Both the position numbers and the translations under genes were made by a program. The notes below the pieces were generated by a model, which did not search any database, was not told where the DNA came from, and saw only the letters and a list, made by a program, of their open reading frames with translations. A stretch of 64,000 bases of DNA from Isoetes taiwanensis (taxonomy: Eukaryota > Streptophyta > Lycopodiopsida > Isoetales > Isoetaceae). Below, piece after piece: positions 1 through 11,256 of the stretch (position 1 is the stretch's first letter; each line of letters opens with the position of its first letter). The stretch lies in assembly GCA_021234155.1 (NCBI GenBank), contig JAJEKV010000064.1, positions 188,001 through 252,000 of the forward strand. The letters run 5' to 3'.

Positions 1-156
1 TATGGAGCCATTATCACCACTGTATTATCTGACCAGAGGGAGAAGAACAGAGAGAGAGAGACGGTGTATTGAGGAAGGTTATTTTCTTGATCTAGCTATG
101 GAGATGATGATTCTTTTGTTGTGCATTGCCTTGTTCTGATAGATTGAGCTGATAGG

Positions 157-1343
157 TTGAGCTTGTATTGTTGGGTTTTTCATCCTTCTTGCAAGGTTAG
201 AGTTCAGGCTCTAACAGTGCCATTGAAGTTTTCAAAAGGAGATTCAAGCTTTCAAGTGTGGAAGGAAAAGGTGAAGCATGTGCTTCAAGTGGAGGATCTT
301 TGGGATCTCATTGAGCTTACTGATGGTGTAAGCAGAAGAATTGTGACTAGGACTTCTAATGTTGTGGGAGAGGTAGTTCATCAACAAATGGAGAGCAGAC
401 AATTGGTGGTCAAACTAGGAAAGTAAATCTAGCTTCTGGAGGTGAAGTGAACAGTGAAAATAATGCAAAATTGAGATATGCACGAGGTATAATCATGAGT
501 GAAATGAGCTTCAGTATCGTTCTAAAATTGGGAAGGCTGCATCCTAGAAAAATGTGAAATTATATGTTGATGACATATGAGCAGAAAACTTCCTCTCAGA
601 TTGATGTTCTTGAGAACGAGTTGAGAAGTTTAAGACTGGTGGATAAAATAATGTAAATGAATTTCTTCAAACATTTGATAACATTATTCCAGATTTAGAG
701 GGGGTTGGAGTGATGTACACTCAACAATAACAGGTACTTGTAATTTCCAGAGGGGTAACTAATCTTGAAAATATTGCTATGCTCATAAGGATAATTGCAA
801 AGACTAGACTTGATGCTAGGAGAATGCTGAAAACTGAGGTTGAGTAAAGTAGAATTGATGAAGAAGAGGAAACAAGTCAAATCCTATTCACTAAGAGCAA
901 GCATAAAGGGTAAGGTCGCCAAGGAGGCAAGGTTGACCCTTGCTTTAACTGTAGAATACATTAAGGTGAACTGCCCTAATTTGTCTAAAGATATAAACTG
1001 CTATAACTGTGGTGGAAGGGGGCATTATGCCTCTACTTGCTCGACACCTAAAGATGGTTCTAAGGATAGAGGCAAAGGAGGAAGATCAAGCAACAATTTT
1101 AGAGGCAGAGGTAGGGGAAGGGGAAGAGGCAGTACCTATAAGGCAAATGTGGCAGGAGAAGCAAGTCTGGAGGAAGGTACAACTGAAGATGGTGATGAGG
1201 TAAGGAATTCTAGAATTTTTTCTATTGATGCAAAGGTCAATACTGATAATTTGATCATTCTAGATAGTGGAGCAGAAAAAACCATAACTTGTAATTCAAA
1301 TCTTTTGAAGGAGTACCAAGGAAGCAAAGGAGGGCACATCTAA
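157..1343 (+). pseudogene. Ty1/copia-type gag-protease remnant
   Basis: This is the front part of a copia polyprotein: the nucleic-acid-binding Gag protein and the start of the aspartic protease. A first open stretch (about 199-426) has the copia Gag N-terminal look (a KFSKGDSSFQVWKEKV segment followed by LWDLIE). A later stretch (840-1343) holds a CCHC zinc knuckle, CYNCGGRGHYASTC, near 999-1040, then an RG-rich linker, then the protease motif LDSGAEKTIT near 1258-1290. Reading is interrupted between about 430 and 840 and ends at 1343, where integrase and reverse transcriptase should follow but do not. No LTR pair is visible. I see a truncated, decayed insertion; family assignment is secure from knuckle plus protease order. 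Confidence 0.8.
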
Positions 1344-1984
1344 GTTGTCAATAGAGATTTACAGAGAATTTCTATCCTTTATCTGACAAGAACCCAAATT
1401 GCTCTTGTTATTCTTGAAAAAAACTATCGTGTGTATGAGACTTTGCTACAGCCAAGCCAACCATTACACGTGATATATCGACATTATAAATCACCAGGTT
1501 GTAGCCCATTATTTTCCAGTTAAATCCACCTTAGTTTAATTTTGACGTTCTTCAGGCCCTATCATGATACATCCCTTATCAATAGCATCTCCCGTCTGCT
1601 CAGATGGAAAACTCCCAATCAACAATTTTGAACAAAAGCATGTGCAAATCGATTATTGGCAGCTTATGCAAATCTTAACTGATCCATAGAATTCAAAACC
1701 CTATCTGAAAAAAGAAGATTGATGCAGTCTCTTCAAGCTTTTGCCTCCACATCACCACAAAGCTCCAAAAACCTCTCTTGCAAAAACTCCCTTTTTGTAA
1801 ACCCTTTGTTTATGGATATATGTCATGCACATATTCCCATTATCAAGTAAATGCATTATATGCAAATATTATACAATTGTTGGCCTCTTACTGCCTATGA
1901 CCATTATAATTTTGCATGGCATAGCTTCTTCATCATTTATCATTTGGTAGAAAAATTAGTGCTTACCACCACCTCCACTATGCT
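1344..1984. other. Intergenic, no gene recognised
   Basis: AT-rich sequence without a convincing ORF. I see no domain or terminal repeat here. Confidence 0.5.
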
Positions 1985-2196
1985 GATGTCTCGGGAACGT
2001 CCTATAATAGGCACATTTCGAGATTCGAATATTCAAGCGGACTCCCATGGGCCAGTTGCAATCTCTCCCACTAAGACTATACTCATCCTTGATGTCTCGG
2101 AAACATCCCACAATAGACACATTTTGAGATTCGAATATTTGAACGGTCTACCATGGCCCCTTACAATTTCTCCCACTAAGACTATGCTCATCCTCG
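1985..2196 (+). repeat. Tandem duplication, two 106-bp units
   Basis: Two diverged copies start with GATGTCTCGG at 1985 and 2091 and both end near CTCCCACTAAGACTAT followed by CTCATCCT. They differ by scattered substitutions, so the duplication is not recent. A 120-aa ORF spans them but looks incidental. Confidence 0.85.
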
Positions 2197-2217
2197 AGCA
2201 TTCAAAACTATGATGTT

Positions 2218-2366
2218 CCCCCTTGTTTGGTTTAGTGGCTAGTCCATTGAGTTAGCAATTAAGGGATCTTGTGTTCAAGTCTCTGGGGGTCCGTCATATG
2301 TCCTCATGGATGCTGCCAATGTGGCATGACGTAAAAATACTATCTATCTATCTATCTATCTATCTA
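2218..2366 (+). mobile_element. tRNA-like SINE with 3' hairpin and (TATC)n tail
   Basis: Short non-coding retroelement. Sequences resembling the RNA polymerase III A box (TAGTGGCTAG, about 2233) and B box (TGTGTTCAAGTCTC, about 2270) lie some 40 bp apart, as in tRNA-derived SINEs. The 3' part has a 5-bp stem with a 3-nt loop (TGCCA-ATG-TGGCA, 2314-2326), then TGACGTAAAAATAC and a (TATC)n microsatellite from 2340 to 2366. The same end design closes the LINE at 47711-47781 and a minus-strand copy at 8541-8660. I infer that this SINE borrows that LINE's replication machinery. It is not a functional tRNA gene: the cloverleaf cannot be drawn. Confidence 0.6.
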
Positions 2367-2399
2367 CTAAGACTATGCCGCTGTGATTACCAAGGTTAC

Positions 2400-2740
2400 A
2401 CAACAAGAAAATGGCCATTTAACGACATGAGGTAGCGACGCTGGGTCATGCGACGTCACTTTTGACGTGACCAGGTCACGCCAATGTCATTAGTAATGTC
2501 ATAAGTGTGGCCTCACATCACGACATTTGCCACCACGTTGCTATGACGAAGCCACATTTGTCACGTCAGCTGGCCTTTCGACGATGTCATGTCGCAATAC
2601 TGGGTGCGCCACGTGTTATTACTTTGAGCTCACGTGGCGCAATGACCACACCGTGACATGGCTACTGATCGTTTTGACATCACATGCGACGTCATATCGA
2701 CAGTGACATAAAACCAACTCTATATAACTAGCCCCGCCAG
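2400..2740. other. ACGTCA-rich non-coding stretch
   Basis: Repeated GCGACGTCA/TGACGT words in both orientations (for example near 2440-2480 and 2680-2700) suggest remains of a short inverted-repeat DNA element. I could not define its ends. Confidence 0.3.
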
Positions 2741-3016
2741 TTTCATTGTTGTTTTTTTGCTCCTCTTTATCGCCTAATGCCTTTGTTGCTTTTCTTCTAC
2801 CATTTCCTATACTTCGTATTGCAACCTATATGGATTGCCATGCTCGTAGACTAACTCCTGACCGGCATCTGGAGATGGCCAAGGGGCGGATTAACGCTGA
2901 CTTGCCACCAGAGAAATCGTCGCATGTGAATGAATGACTTGTATTTAGTAGTCTAGATGTATGTGAATTAGTAGAATGGAAAAAAAAAAAAAAGCAAGGA
3001 TTTTGGTCAAGAACAC

Positions 3017-3290
3017 AGTCGACTCCACCTTGAGTGGAAGGACCAGGTGCGCTGGGTCCAAACTCACTTTTATACCTTTCTGAGTACAAAGTAGATTACA
3101 AAACTGAGGTGTCGCTTAGTCAACATCATATGTAAACTTCACCTTGAGTAGAGAGGACTCCATATGTACCGGGTCTAAGCGCATTTCTAAACTCTTTGTT
3201 GCAATAGAAACTTAAGGGTCGTACTTGGAAAAGGAGATGGTTGACTCCACCTTGAGTGGAGAGAACCAGGTGAACGGGCCCAATTCTGTC
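3017..3290 (+). repeat. Three tandem copies of a double-hairpin motif, period about 111 bp
   Basis: Copies near 3019, 3135 and 3241 share CTCCACCTTGAGTGGAG or a close variant (a CTCCAC/GTGGAG mini-hairpin), followed by GGACCAGGTG...GGGTCC, which forms a second small hairpin. The middle copy changes both sides of the second stem loosely (GGACTC and GGGTCT). No coding sequence is associated. Confidence 0.65.
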
Positions 3291-4677
3291 CATTTTATTT
3301 TATTAGATGTATATATCACTAATGTTCAAACCAACATGAAGTATATGATACTTAACATTTTGTAATTAGCAGAGGGACAACATAGTTTGCGATTGTAAAA
3401 GATGTGCGGGGATGAAGCGGTGAATTATAATGTTTGTTGATGACCATCTGATAAGATTTGATAGATCTGAACAACCCAGCAAATCTGATGCTCGTCATTT
3501 TCCCTTTTTTTTTTCTGGTACAACATCTCTCTCATCTCAAGCGTATATTCCTACATTTTATGATATTTAACTATGTAGGTAGATGATGCTGATGTCTTCT
3601 CCAAACTAGATGTGGATTTTGGTTTAATGTTGTTCATAGAGGCATATGAAACTGAAGCAGTCAATGTGGATGGTAGTCGTTCAACGTTAAGTGTTCCTCT
3701 CCATCTCCGTGAAAGAACATGAAGGGCTATTACGTTTACAAATGATCTTTACAAGTTTTTTGTTTTTGGGAAAAAGTTTTACTAAAAAATAGGGTTTTTT
3801 TTTTAAGAACCAACTTTTTGTAGCTTTTTTTAATGCAAGGTCATGGCGTGGAGTTTTGATCTGACAATAATCTTTTGCCCCATTTACATTTGTATTTTGC
3901 CCAGGGTGCTTCAACCGAGTCTAACGTTTTTGGAGTTTAGGAAGTGGTAGATTGTAGTTCTCGGAGGGCATTCTATAGAGCAGAAAGACTAAAGGGATGA
4001 AACACATCTAGCTTGTTGTAGTAAGAACAAATCATACTATACCATTCAAAACCTGCAAAGGTATTGGGTGTTCTATGCAGGATCTCAGCTCCATCTTCTT
4101 CCATACTCATTTCGATAAATCTGCATGCCCATCTAAGCCCGTTTCTAGAAGATCTAGCCACCTCACACTGCCTGACTCGTGAAAAAGGCATATCGCTCTT
4201 TTATGGCATGCATTTCCCCTTCGCCTCAAGGATTGTGAATGCAGATACTTGTGCCAGTGCTTTGAGATACAAGAGTAAATTAAACATATTAGTTACATTG
4301 TCCAGCAAGAGTATCACAATCTCCAGGATATCGTCTGACAGCTATGATGATTCAGTTTCCACTTGAGAATTGATGTTACTTACAGCTACAAAACACAGCA
4401 ACTATGGCAGGCCTTTGTCTTTGGACTATCCTTATGGCAGAAATACTCCGATATGTGAGATAATTGCAAGGAAAATGTTTCCAAGGAAAGAGCATTTCAA
4501 ATATGCAGATCGACAGCCAAAGTTTAAGGCTGACACCATTTTTTGCTGGCTTTGCACTTGGTTTGTAGCTTTGGATTTTGTTGGGAATGAAGCTCACCCT
4601 AGAGGCAGGTAATAAATCTACAAAGTTCCTGTTGCGAAGTCTTATATGTCTGTTCTTGTTGCAAACTATACGCTTGT
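3291..4677. other. Intergenic, no gene recognised
   Basis: Poly-T/poly-A runs and short ORFs only. A stretch at 4370-4612 is open (80 aa) and may be a decayed exon of the SET fragment downstream, but nothing in it can be recognised. Confidence 0.4.
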
Positions 4678-4932
4678 ATGGAGTTGCAACTAGTCGCTTT
4701 GAATGCTATGGAGTTTACATACCTGAACGAGATGGAGCATGAGTTTGCAAATTTCTGTTATTGTTGGAAGACATTTACATTTTCTAATATATCAATTGAT
4801 GCAGCTAGATGTGAAACCGTGGTAAGGTTCATAAACCATAGCTATAATCCTAACATTTGTGCAGTGTGTGTTTCCTTATCTTATGATACTTGCCATGGAC
4901 TGAAGCCTTTCACAGAGTTCAGCTATGGCTAG
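4678..4932 (+). pseudogene. SET-domain fragment (SUVH-like histone methyltransferase)
   Basis: The 84-aa reading frame contains IDAARCETVVRFINHSYNPN, which matches the SET-domain core of plant H3K9 methyltransferases of the SUVH group (family pattern ID-A-R-G-N-RFINHSC-PN, the S-adenosylmethionine-binding and knot region). It ends with FTEFSYG, the expected place of the ELTYDYG motif, then stops. The conserved Gly-Asn before RFINHS is changed to Glu-Thr, the Cys after NHS is Tyr, and the stretch between the two motifs is shorter than usual. No pre-SET, post-SET or SRA domain is visible nearby. I read this as a broken copy or retro-fragment, not an active enzyme. Confidence 0.7.
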
Positions 4933-5675
4933 TTACAGCATTGGTAATGGGTTATGAGTTTCATATGCAAGTATTCAATGTTGTGGCAACAATTACAAGT
5001 TAAATGTATTTATTCTATGTCAAAAGGGATATTATTTCCCTCACAGGAAGTAGGCTATCAAATTGGGTTCTTCGCAGCATGTTTATTGAGGTAAGAGAAG
5101 CATGCTAGTACCCAATTGAGTTTGGTGGGGTTCAAATCCCCATGCTTCCTTTGTTTTATATGCTTCATTTTGGATTGCCTCGTGTCATGAGCAGGCAATT
5201 TGATGTGCTTATGGCTGTGTGGCTGATTCTCATTCTCATTTCCTTGGCTCGAAAGTTTCTGCAGCGCCATGTCGTGGAATGCACTATTTCAGTTGGAATA
5301 CTAATAGATTAGGCTATGTGTTGTGTTGCAGCTTAGTTCATGACGTAGCGTTTGTTTAGTCCATTGTTTCAGAGAGCATATTATGGATTGTACTGTAATG
5401 GAGCTATCTCTTATTATGGCCATGTTGCAATGGAGCTCTCTACCTAGATGCTACTTTCCTTCGCAAGCTCTGGGATGCAGATGCTCTGACGCACGTTAAG
5501 CTGACACACTATCAGCAGCAAGTCAACCCTAGGCTCACGAGAGGCCCACACCAGGCAAAGAGATCCATTAATTTTACAGGCAAAGAGAAACCTATCATCA
5601 TGAATTTTGAGCTAGAGCCCACCAATATGAAGATGTTGCATATGATCAATGTGAAGAGGATGATCCTATTGATAA

Positions 5676-6095
5676 CCGAGAACAAAGTCTCTCATGACGA
5701 GCCTATGCTCGATAAGCTGCACGCTTTTCAAGAATTACTTGATATTGATTTAGATGACATCGAGGATAGTGGTGGAGAGGACATAGCAGAAGGTGTTCAA
5801 TACCATTCGAGGACTAGTCGTCTCGATGATGACCCTATATTGTCATCGAAGTAGAAACACATTTGTATTTTGCCTCTCAAACCTCTCTGTCGGCATGCCT
5901 GCTAATTCTCACACTCCAAACTAAGTTCAAGTGGATGAACCCGAGAACGAGGTCTTTATGATGAGCCAATGCTCGATATGTTGTATGTTGTTCAAGAATT
6001 ACCCGATATTAATTTAGATGACGTCGAGGATGGTGGTGGAGAGGACACGGCATAAGGTGTGCGATACCATTCGAGGACTAGTTTTTCCGACGATG
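5676..6095 (+). repeat. Direct duplication of about 155 bp (5676-5835 and 5938-6095)
   Basis: Both copies run from ACCGAGAAC through GAGGATAGTGGTGGAGAGG (or a close variant) to CCATTCGAGGACTAGT. The first lies in an 84-aa ORF (5600-5854) ending in an acidic stretch (LDIDLDDIEDSGGEDIAEG); the second is frame-damaged. The acidic tail could be the end of a transposase-like protein, but I do not recognise it. Confidence 0.7.
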
Positions 6096-7360
6096 ATCCT
6101 GGAGGAGATCATTAAGGGTTTGGAGTTGATTTGGTGTTTCACAGCAAAGTTGTCTCTTGTGGGTCACATTACAGTGACCAAGTCAATCCTTAGTAGTACC
6201 CATGTCTATATGGCATCCTTACTGCTAGCCCCACAGACCAAAGTACGTGAGCTCATTGCACTAGTTTGGAACTTTATATGGGCGGGTACTGAGAATGGTG
6301 TTGTGATTAAGATGGCTTGGTCGAAGTGCATCCTTCCAAAATGGGCATGTGGTCTGGGCATGACGGACTTCTTGCTGCAGAGCGAAGTCCTTATTTCAAA
6401 GTTCATTTGGAGACTCATGAATGGTGAATATGACTCTCATAGTTTATGCCTTCTTAGACAAGCCCTTGGTCACTGTATTCCTCTAGGCAAGAAGGCAGTC
6501 AAACCAGTCCAATCTTGGACATTATTTCACCCTCTGTAGCTTTTTCCAAGTGCTTCTCCATTTCTGCATGGATTGTTGACAGCATGGGAGGTAGTCAAAC
6601 ACCTTTTTTGGCCATGCCCTTCCATCCACACCTTATTGGAGACTCCATGGTGGTGGGCACCACTGCCTCCAAACCCCTCAGCACCTCCACTGTTAGCATC
6701 AGTTCATTCCCTTACACATAGACGATGGATTCTTGCAGGTGTTGTCTCTATTCAAGCATGGTATGAAGCCGGTCGCCTACTGTCTTGGCCTGAATTTCAG
6801 ATAAAGTTCATGATCTCTTGTTGCGATGTGTCTGTATGGGAGAAGGTCGCAGAAAATTTGCCTCTTATGGTGTAGGTTGGTGTTATCGAAAGGGTGCCTT
6901 GGGACTGTCATGAAAATATTCACAAAGGCAAGCACTTTGTGTTAAATCAGTATATCGCCTTCTTTTAGCACCACAACCCCTCCATTTGCCAGATGGGTGG
7001 CACCTACAGGATCCACAGCCCACTTTGCATCGTACATGGCGATGGATTTGGGATAAATTGCTCCACCCTAAAGTCTCTGTACTATAGTGCCAGGTTAATC
7101 CACAGGTCCCTGCGTGTTAATGCCTTCCGACATCGTTATGATCCTCACATATCTGCAATATGCCCATTTTGCCTTTCAGACGTTGAGATTCTTGAGCATT
7201 GTCTCTTCAAATTGTCTAGAGGTTCAGACGGTGTGGTCCTGGCTACAAGGTTTGTTTAACAGTGCATTGGACTGCCGATGCATCCTCTTGGCATCCTATC
7301 CCAATACATGGCCCCCAGCTAAACATAGGGCATTCCAACTTAGTTCTAGTTGGCTCCTGT
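6096..7360 (+). pseudogene. L1-type LINE ORF2 C-terminal fragment
   Basis: This is the part of a LINE reverse-transcriptase protein that lies after the RT core. Near 6145-6420 the translation reads KLSLVGHITVTKSILSS, then a W-F-W-G-like segment (VWNFIWAG), then WSKCILPKWACGLGMTDFLLQSEVLISKFIWRL; this order is typical of plant L1 ORF2 downstream of the thumb. Near 7140-7220 a zinc-ribbon-like motif, ICPFCLSDVEILEHCLF, matches the C-terminal zf-RVT motif. Several stops and frame changes separate the blocks. Endonuclease and RT palm are missing, so it is a 5'-truncated, decayed copy. Confidence 0.75.
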
Positions 7361-8540
7361 GATTGATATGGGAGCGTCGCAGACACCACACTTTGAGGGC
7401 ATGTATTCATCTACACATGGTGTTATTACGATGGCTCAGAAAAAGATACTGACAGCTTACAAGTGTTCCTCCCTTGAGTTAGAAATGGCGAAATGCATCT
7501 GGATTCGGTATCTTTAAATTAATTCTTATCGTTTCCAGTTGGCAGATCGCAAAGATCCCGTGTGTGATTGTCAATCAGGGATGCACATTTTGGTCTAAGG
7601 AGTAGATAAGGAAAACACATCTATTAGGAACTCCTTTGAAAGAAAGTTACATATCACCCGCTGCAAAAGAAGTTTTGTGCTAAGTCGAATAGAACTCAAT
7701 TCGGGACATCCTTGAGATGCAAAAGAACATGAAGGAAACCAAGTGCCTAGCTCCATTCAGTCGAGTCATGCCCTAGACGTCATCTCTGAAATTCTTCCAA
7801 GATTCCCTTAGATTATGTGCAAATTCTCTTCATATTCTATTAGATTCCTTCAAAATTCCTAACATTTCAAAAGATAGGGGCCTACTTGGAATTTGAGCTT
7901 GATTCACTAGCCAGTCATAGTTAATTATCCCTTTCCATCTTTATCTTATTTAGTTTGTAATACACATATTTATCCCACATCCTTGAAATACATATGCAAT
8001 GCACTCTTATAAAGAAAAATCTATACGTATTTTAAAGTTCATAGATAATTTGGAATGTTCAGTTTTGTTACAGATTATATTGCTTACAGGAAACACGTCA
8101 CACTATAGCAAATGCCCAAAACCTTGAATCTTTGAACATGACATTTAATGAGAAGCTTGGCAAGACTTGAAGCAAGCAGTGTGAAACATGGTGGACATTA
8201 AAAGTACTCCAACAGCTGCAGCAAGGTCTGTGCCAAAGCTTTTGTAACTGGTGCATGTGCATAAATGACTCAGTACATTTTTAGACCAAGAATGATGCTG
8301 CAGAATATAATAGTTTATATATATGTATTTGATACAAATAGATTACAGTGTATACAAATTTGTAAATAATGAAGCATACAAATTCCATTGGATAGGTTAT
8401 GCAAACGTGCATCTGTGAAAAACTCATGTCTGGAGCTCAGGTTATTTTAGTTGCTTTGCATGACTTGCTCGAACGGAAAGGCCCTAGAAATTTCTTGAGA
8501 ATAATGTGTCGTAGCAGCTAATGATGAATACCCAGTGACT
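7361..8540. other. Intergenic, AT-rich, no gene recognised
   Basis: Only short random ORFs and AT-rich stretches. No terminal repeats seen. Confidence 0.5.
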
Positions 8541-8660
8541 AATAAGATAAGATAAGATAAGATAAGATGAATTTTTACGTCCACGGGAACCCAACGGGTT
8601 ATGGGACGGCACATGCAAGGGCAACAACCCATCTAAAACTTGGGGACTAGGCCCCATCAC
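8541..8660 (-). mobile_element. LINE/SINE 3' end with hairpin and (TTATC)n tail
   Basis: Read on the minus strand, this segment has GCATGTGCCGTCCCATA, then a 5-bp stem with a 3-nt loop (AACCC-GTT-GGGTT, plus-strand 8588-8600), then CCCGTGGACGTAAAAAT and a tail of (CTTAT)n at 8541-8568. It aligns with the end of the LINE at 47711-47781, where the stem reads AGGCC-TTT-GGCCT: most paired positions differ but pairing is kept. The 5' part beyond about 8660 is unclear, so this may be a truncated LINE or a SINE. Confidence 0.65.
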
Positions 8661-9674
8661 CAAACACAATAACCAAATATTAAAAGAATAGATCTTAAAA
8701 GAATAGTCATCGTTAACTTCAATCTCATTTTCGGTACATTGCATGTAGATGCACAATTTCCTTGTTTGCCCTGGTGTCAAGATTTGTGTTAAGGAACCTT
8801 TCCATAATTAAGTGTTATGCCATTGGAAGCAACCATATAACTCTATGTAACACAAGGATAAGTTCAACAGGCTAGAAGAGCATGTGGTTGGTCCTGTCAA
8901 CAGTATTATAAAACAGAAGCATTGTGTGGCACACACAGGCCATGAACTATACTGACTAGGACTACAGATAGTACTATCATTTCTATGTACTCTCAAGTCT
9001 GTCCAAATATCACCACACAAATGCAAAGCATATCTTTACCTTTTCAAGCAGCCCAAAGGCATAAGCGAAACCGGACTAATGGAAGTAACATCTTTAAACC
9101 TAACAACCGTGATATTTTCGGCCTTCTTTTCTCCAATAAGCCTGGCTACTTCTTCCCAGCCATAAGTCCTTTATACATCAAGACCCCACATGAGAACCGC
9201 TTCAAAAACCCTCTCATCAGATGTAACCAAAAGATCGAAATGCTGCACAAAATCAATCGTTATTTACAGTAAAATTTACTGTGAAGAAGATGGGGACCAA
9301 TTGTGGGCTCCAGCTCTTTGAATTCTCTTGCATTGATCGCTATATATTAAGATAATATACTGGGCGAAAACTTTGACCTGTATTGCCAAGACTAAAACAA
9401 AACAATCAACATGAAGAAGACAACAAACTTTTAGTGCAACAAACTGTACGAATTTGTGTAACCTTTTCAATAAGATCATCGAAGAAAAGCATAGAGAAAG
9501 ATAAACTTACCCATGAAAAAACTTCATCTACTAAGAACTGTTGCATGGCACTCCAGAAATGTTTTCAAACTACAAACTATAGCTTTTAACACGGAATAAA
9601 TCTTTCCACGTACCTATACACTTTCAAGATTTTATAATCACATCTGCATATCCGAAATGATGGGAAGGAGCAAG
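8661..9674. other. Intergenic, no gene recognised
   Basis: AT-rich sequence with only short, unconvincing ORFs. It ends at the target site (GCAAG, 9670-9674) of element 1. Confidence 0.5.
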
Positions 9675-10204
9675 CTTTTACGAATAAGGGCAAAAAGGCA
9701 ATTGAAAGAAGGATATATTTGGCAGACACAAGCGCGAAAATGGATTGTTTATTCAATAAAGGTAATACAGAGAACAACAGGAGTAAAGAAATAGTCTAAC
9801 CACCCGACCATGGAACTAGCACTTCAAAACAATGAAGAAAACTAGGAGCCTCCAAGACTCCGCCGCTAGTCCCTCCCCTGAACTATGATGCAATCCGAGC
9901 AAAGCCAATCTTTTAGGAGACAACCAATGATGCCACATTATTCCCCAACATGTTCTTATAAACCATCAAGGATCTATTCTCGTCCTCTCATCTATTATTA
10001 GCTCTGGCTCCTGTAATACACCAAACTAAGATTAGCATCATCTATTCTTTAAACTCCTCCAATCATAGATAACCAATAATAGAGTAGCTAATTCTATTTC
10101 TATGGTGCACTATGATTGACATGACAATTAGAATAGCTAATTCTAATGCCATGGTTGTATAAACGTCTGGACTTTCTCATAACATTCTAACTTTTAGAAT
10201 GTAT
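9675..10204 (-). repeat. Element 1, 3' LTR
   Basis: Near-identical to 25235-25773. The minus-strand LTR starts (T)GTTACGAATAC and ends TATTCGTAAAAG, so its ends are inverted repeats. A purine-rich GAGGGGCT precedes it on the minus strand (about 10205-10212), the expected polypurine tract. Confidence 0.85.
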
Positions 10205-11256
10205 TCGTAACAGCCCCTCGGGGTAAAGAATCAACTGTCCTCAGTTGGCAAAGTAGATGAACCCCCTGGAATAATATAGGCCTGTTACATTCACTGCGCA
10301 GATAGACTTCCCTGTAAGCTTCCAGCAGAGGTAAGTAATGCTCGAAATAATCTTCTGATTTCCATTCTGCTTCAGTATGTGGCACGTCCTTATACTTTAC
10401 CAAATATCTGCGTTTAATGCCACGACCCTTATGCCTCATAATCATCTCAGGTTGGTATACTGTATTATCATCCATTAACACTGGTTCTGATGCTTGCGGC
10501 ACTAATTGTGGGTTAACTCCTTTAAATGGCTTGAGATATTCCACATTAAAAGAATTATGCATCTTCCAAGTATCGGGCAATTCCAACCTGTAAACATTAT
10601 CATTTATCTTTTCAATGATCCTAAAAGGTCCATAAAACCTGGTAAGAAGCTTGTGCTTTTTCTGTTAGGAAAGAGCACGTCTTTCCTTAATGTTTCGAAT
10701 GAATACCCAATCATCCACTTGATATAGAACCTGTCTGCGTTTCCTGTTCGCTTGACGAGTGTACCTTTCATGTGCAACAGTGAGTGCTGCCCTGGTAGAT
10801 TCTAAAACAACATCCATATCCTTAGCAACTCGATCTGCCTCCATCACACCTTCTGCCACTTTAATAACAGGATTTGGAGGTAAATGTCTCTGTATAACAT
10901 AAAAAGGTGATAAACCTGTGGCTGAGTGTGTGGCCATATTATAAGCAAATTGAACCACTGGCAGATACCGCTCCCAATCAGAAACCTGCTCATGTACAAA
11001 ACTGCGTAACATGCTTAGAAGAGTTCTATGAGTAACTTCTGTCTGCCCATCCGTCTGAGCATGGAAAGCTGTGGAGAAATGCATCCTTGTACCTAAATTT
11101 GTAAACAATGCTCTCCAAAACTTGCTGCAAAACTTTGAATCTCTGTCAGAAATTATTACCTCTGGCAATCCATGGTTCTTAAATACTTCTTTCAAAAATA
11201 ATCGTGCAGCATCATGAGCTTTTAATGTCTTTTTGCAAGGAATAAAGATTGCATAC
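10194..11256 (-). pseudogene. Element 1 integrase core C-half, GPY/F module and chromodomain
   Basis: Minus-strand continuation of the integrase begun at 23176-23500. Visible are the second catalytic aspartate in ISDRDSKF and the glutamate in QTDGQTE, the AYN-A-H-A-G-SPF block, then a GPY/F module (RFYGPFRIIEK followed by YRLELP). At the C-terminus is a chromodomain-like segment with YLVKYKDVPHTEAEW. A stop at 10665, just before the GPY/F module, breaks the frame. The chromodomain places the element among chromoviruses, where this module reads chromatin marks to choose the insertion site. Confidence 0.9.

Noticed and set aside
2218-2290. tRNA gene suggested by A-box and B-box-like words
   Set aside because: No cloverleaf with acceptor, anticodon and T arms can be drawn, and the sequence ends in a SINE-type 3' tail.
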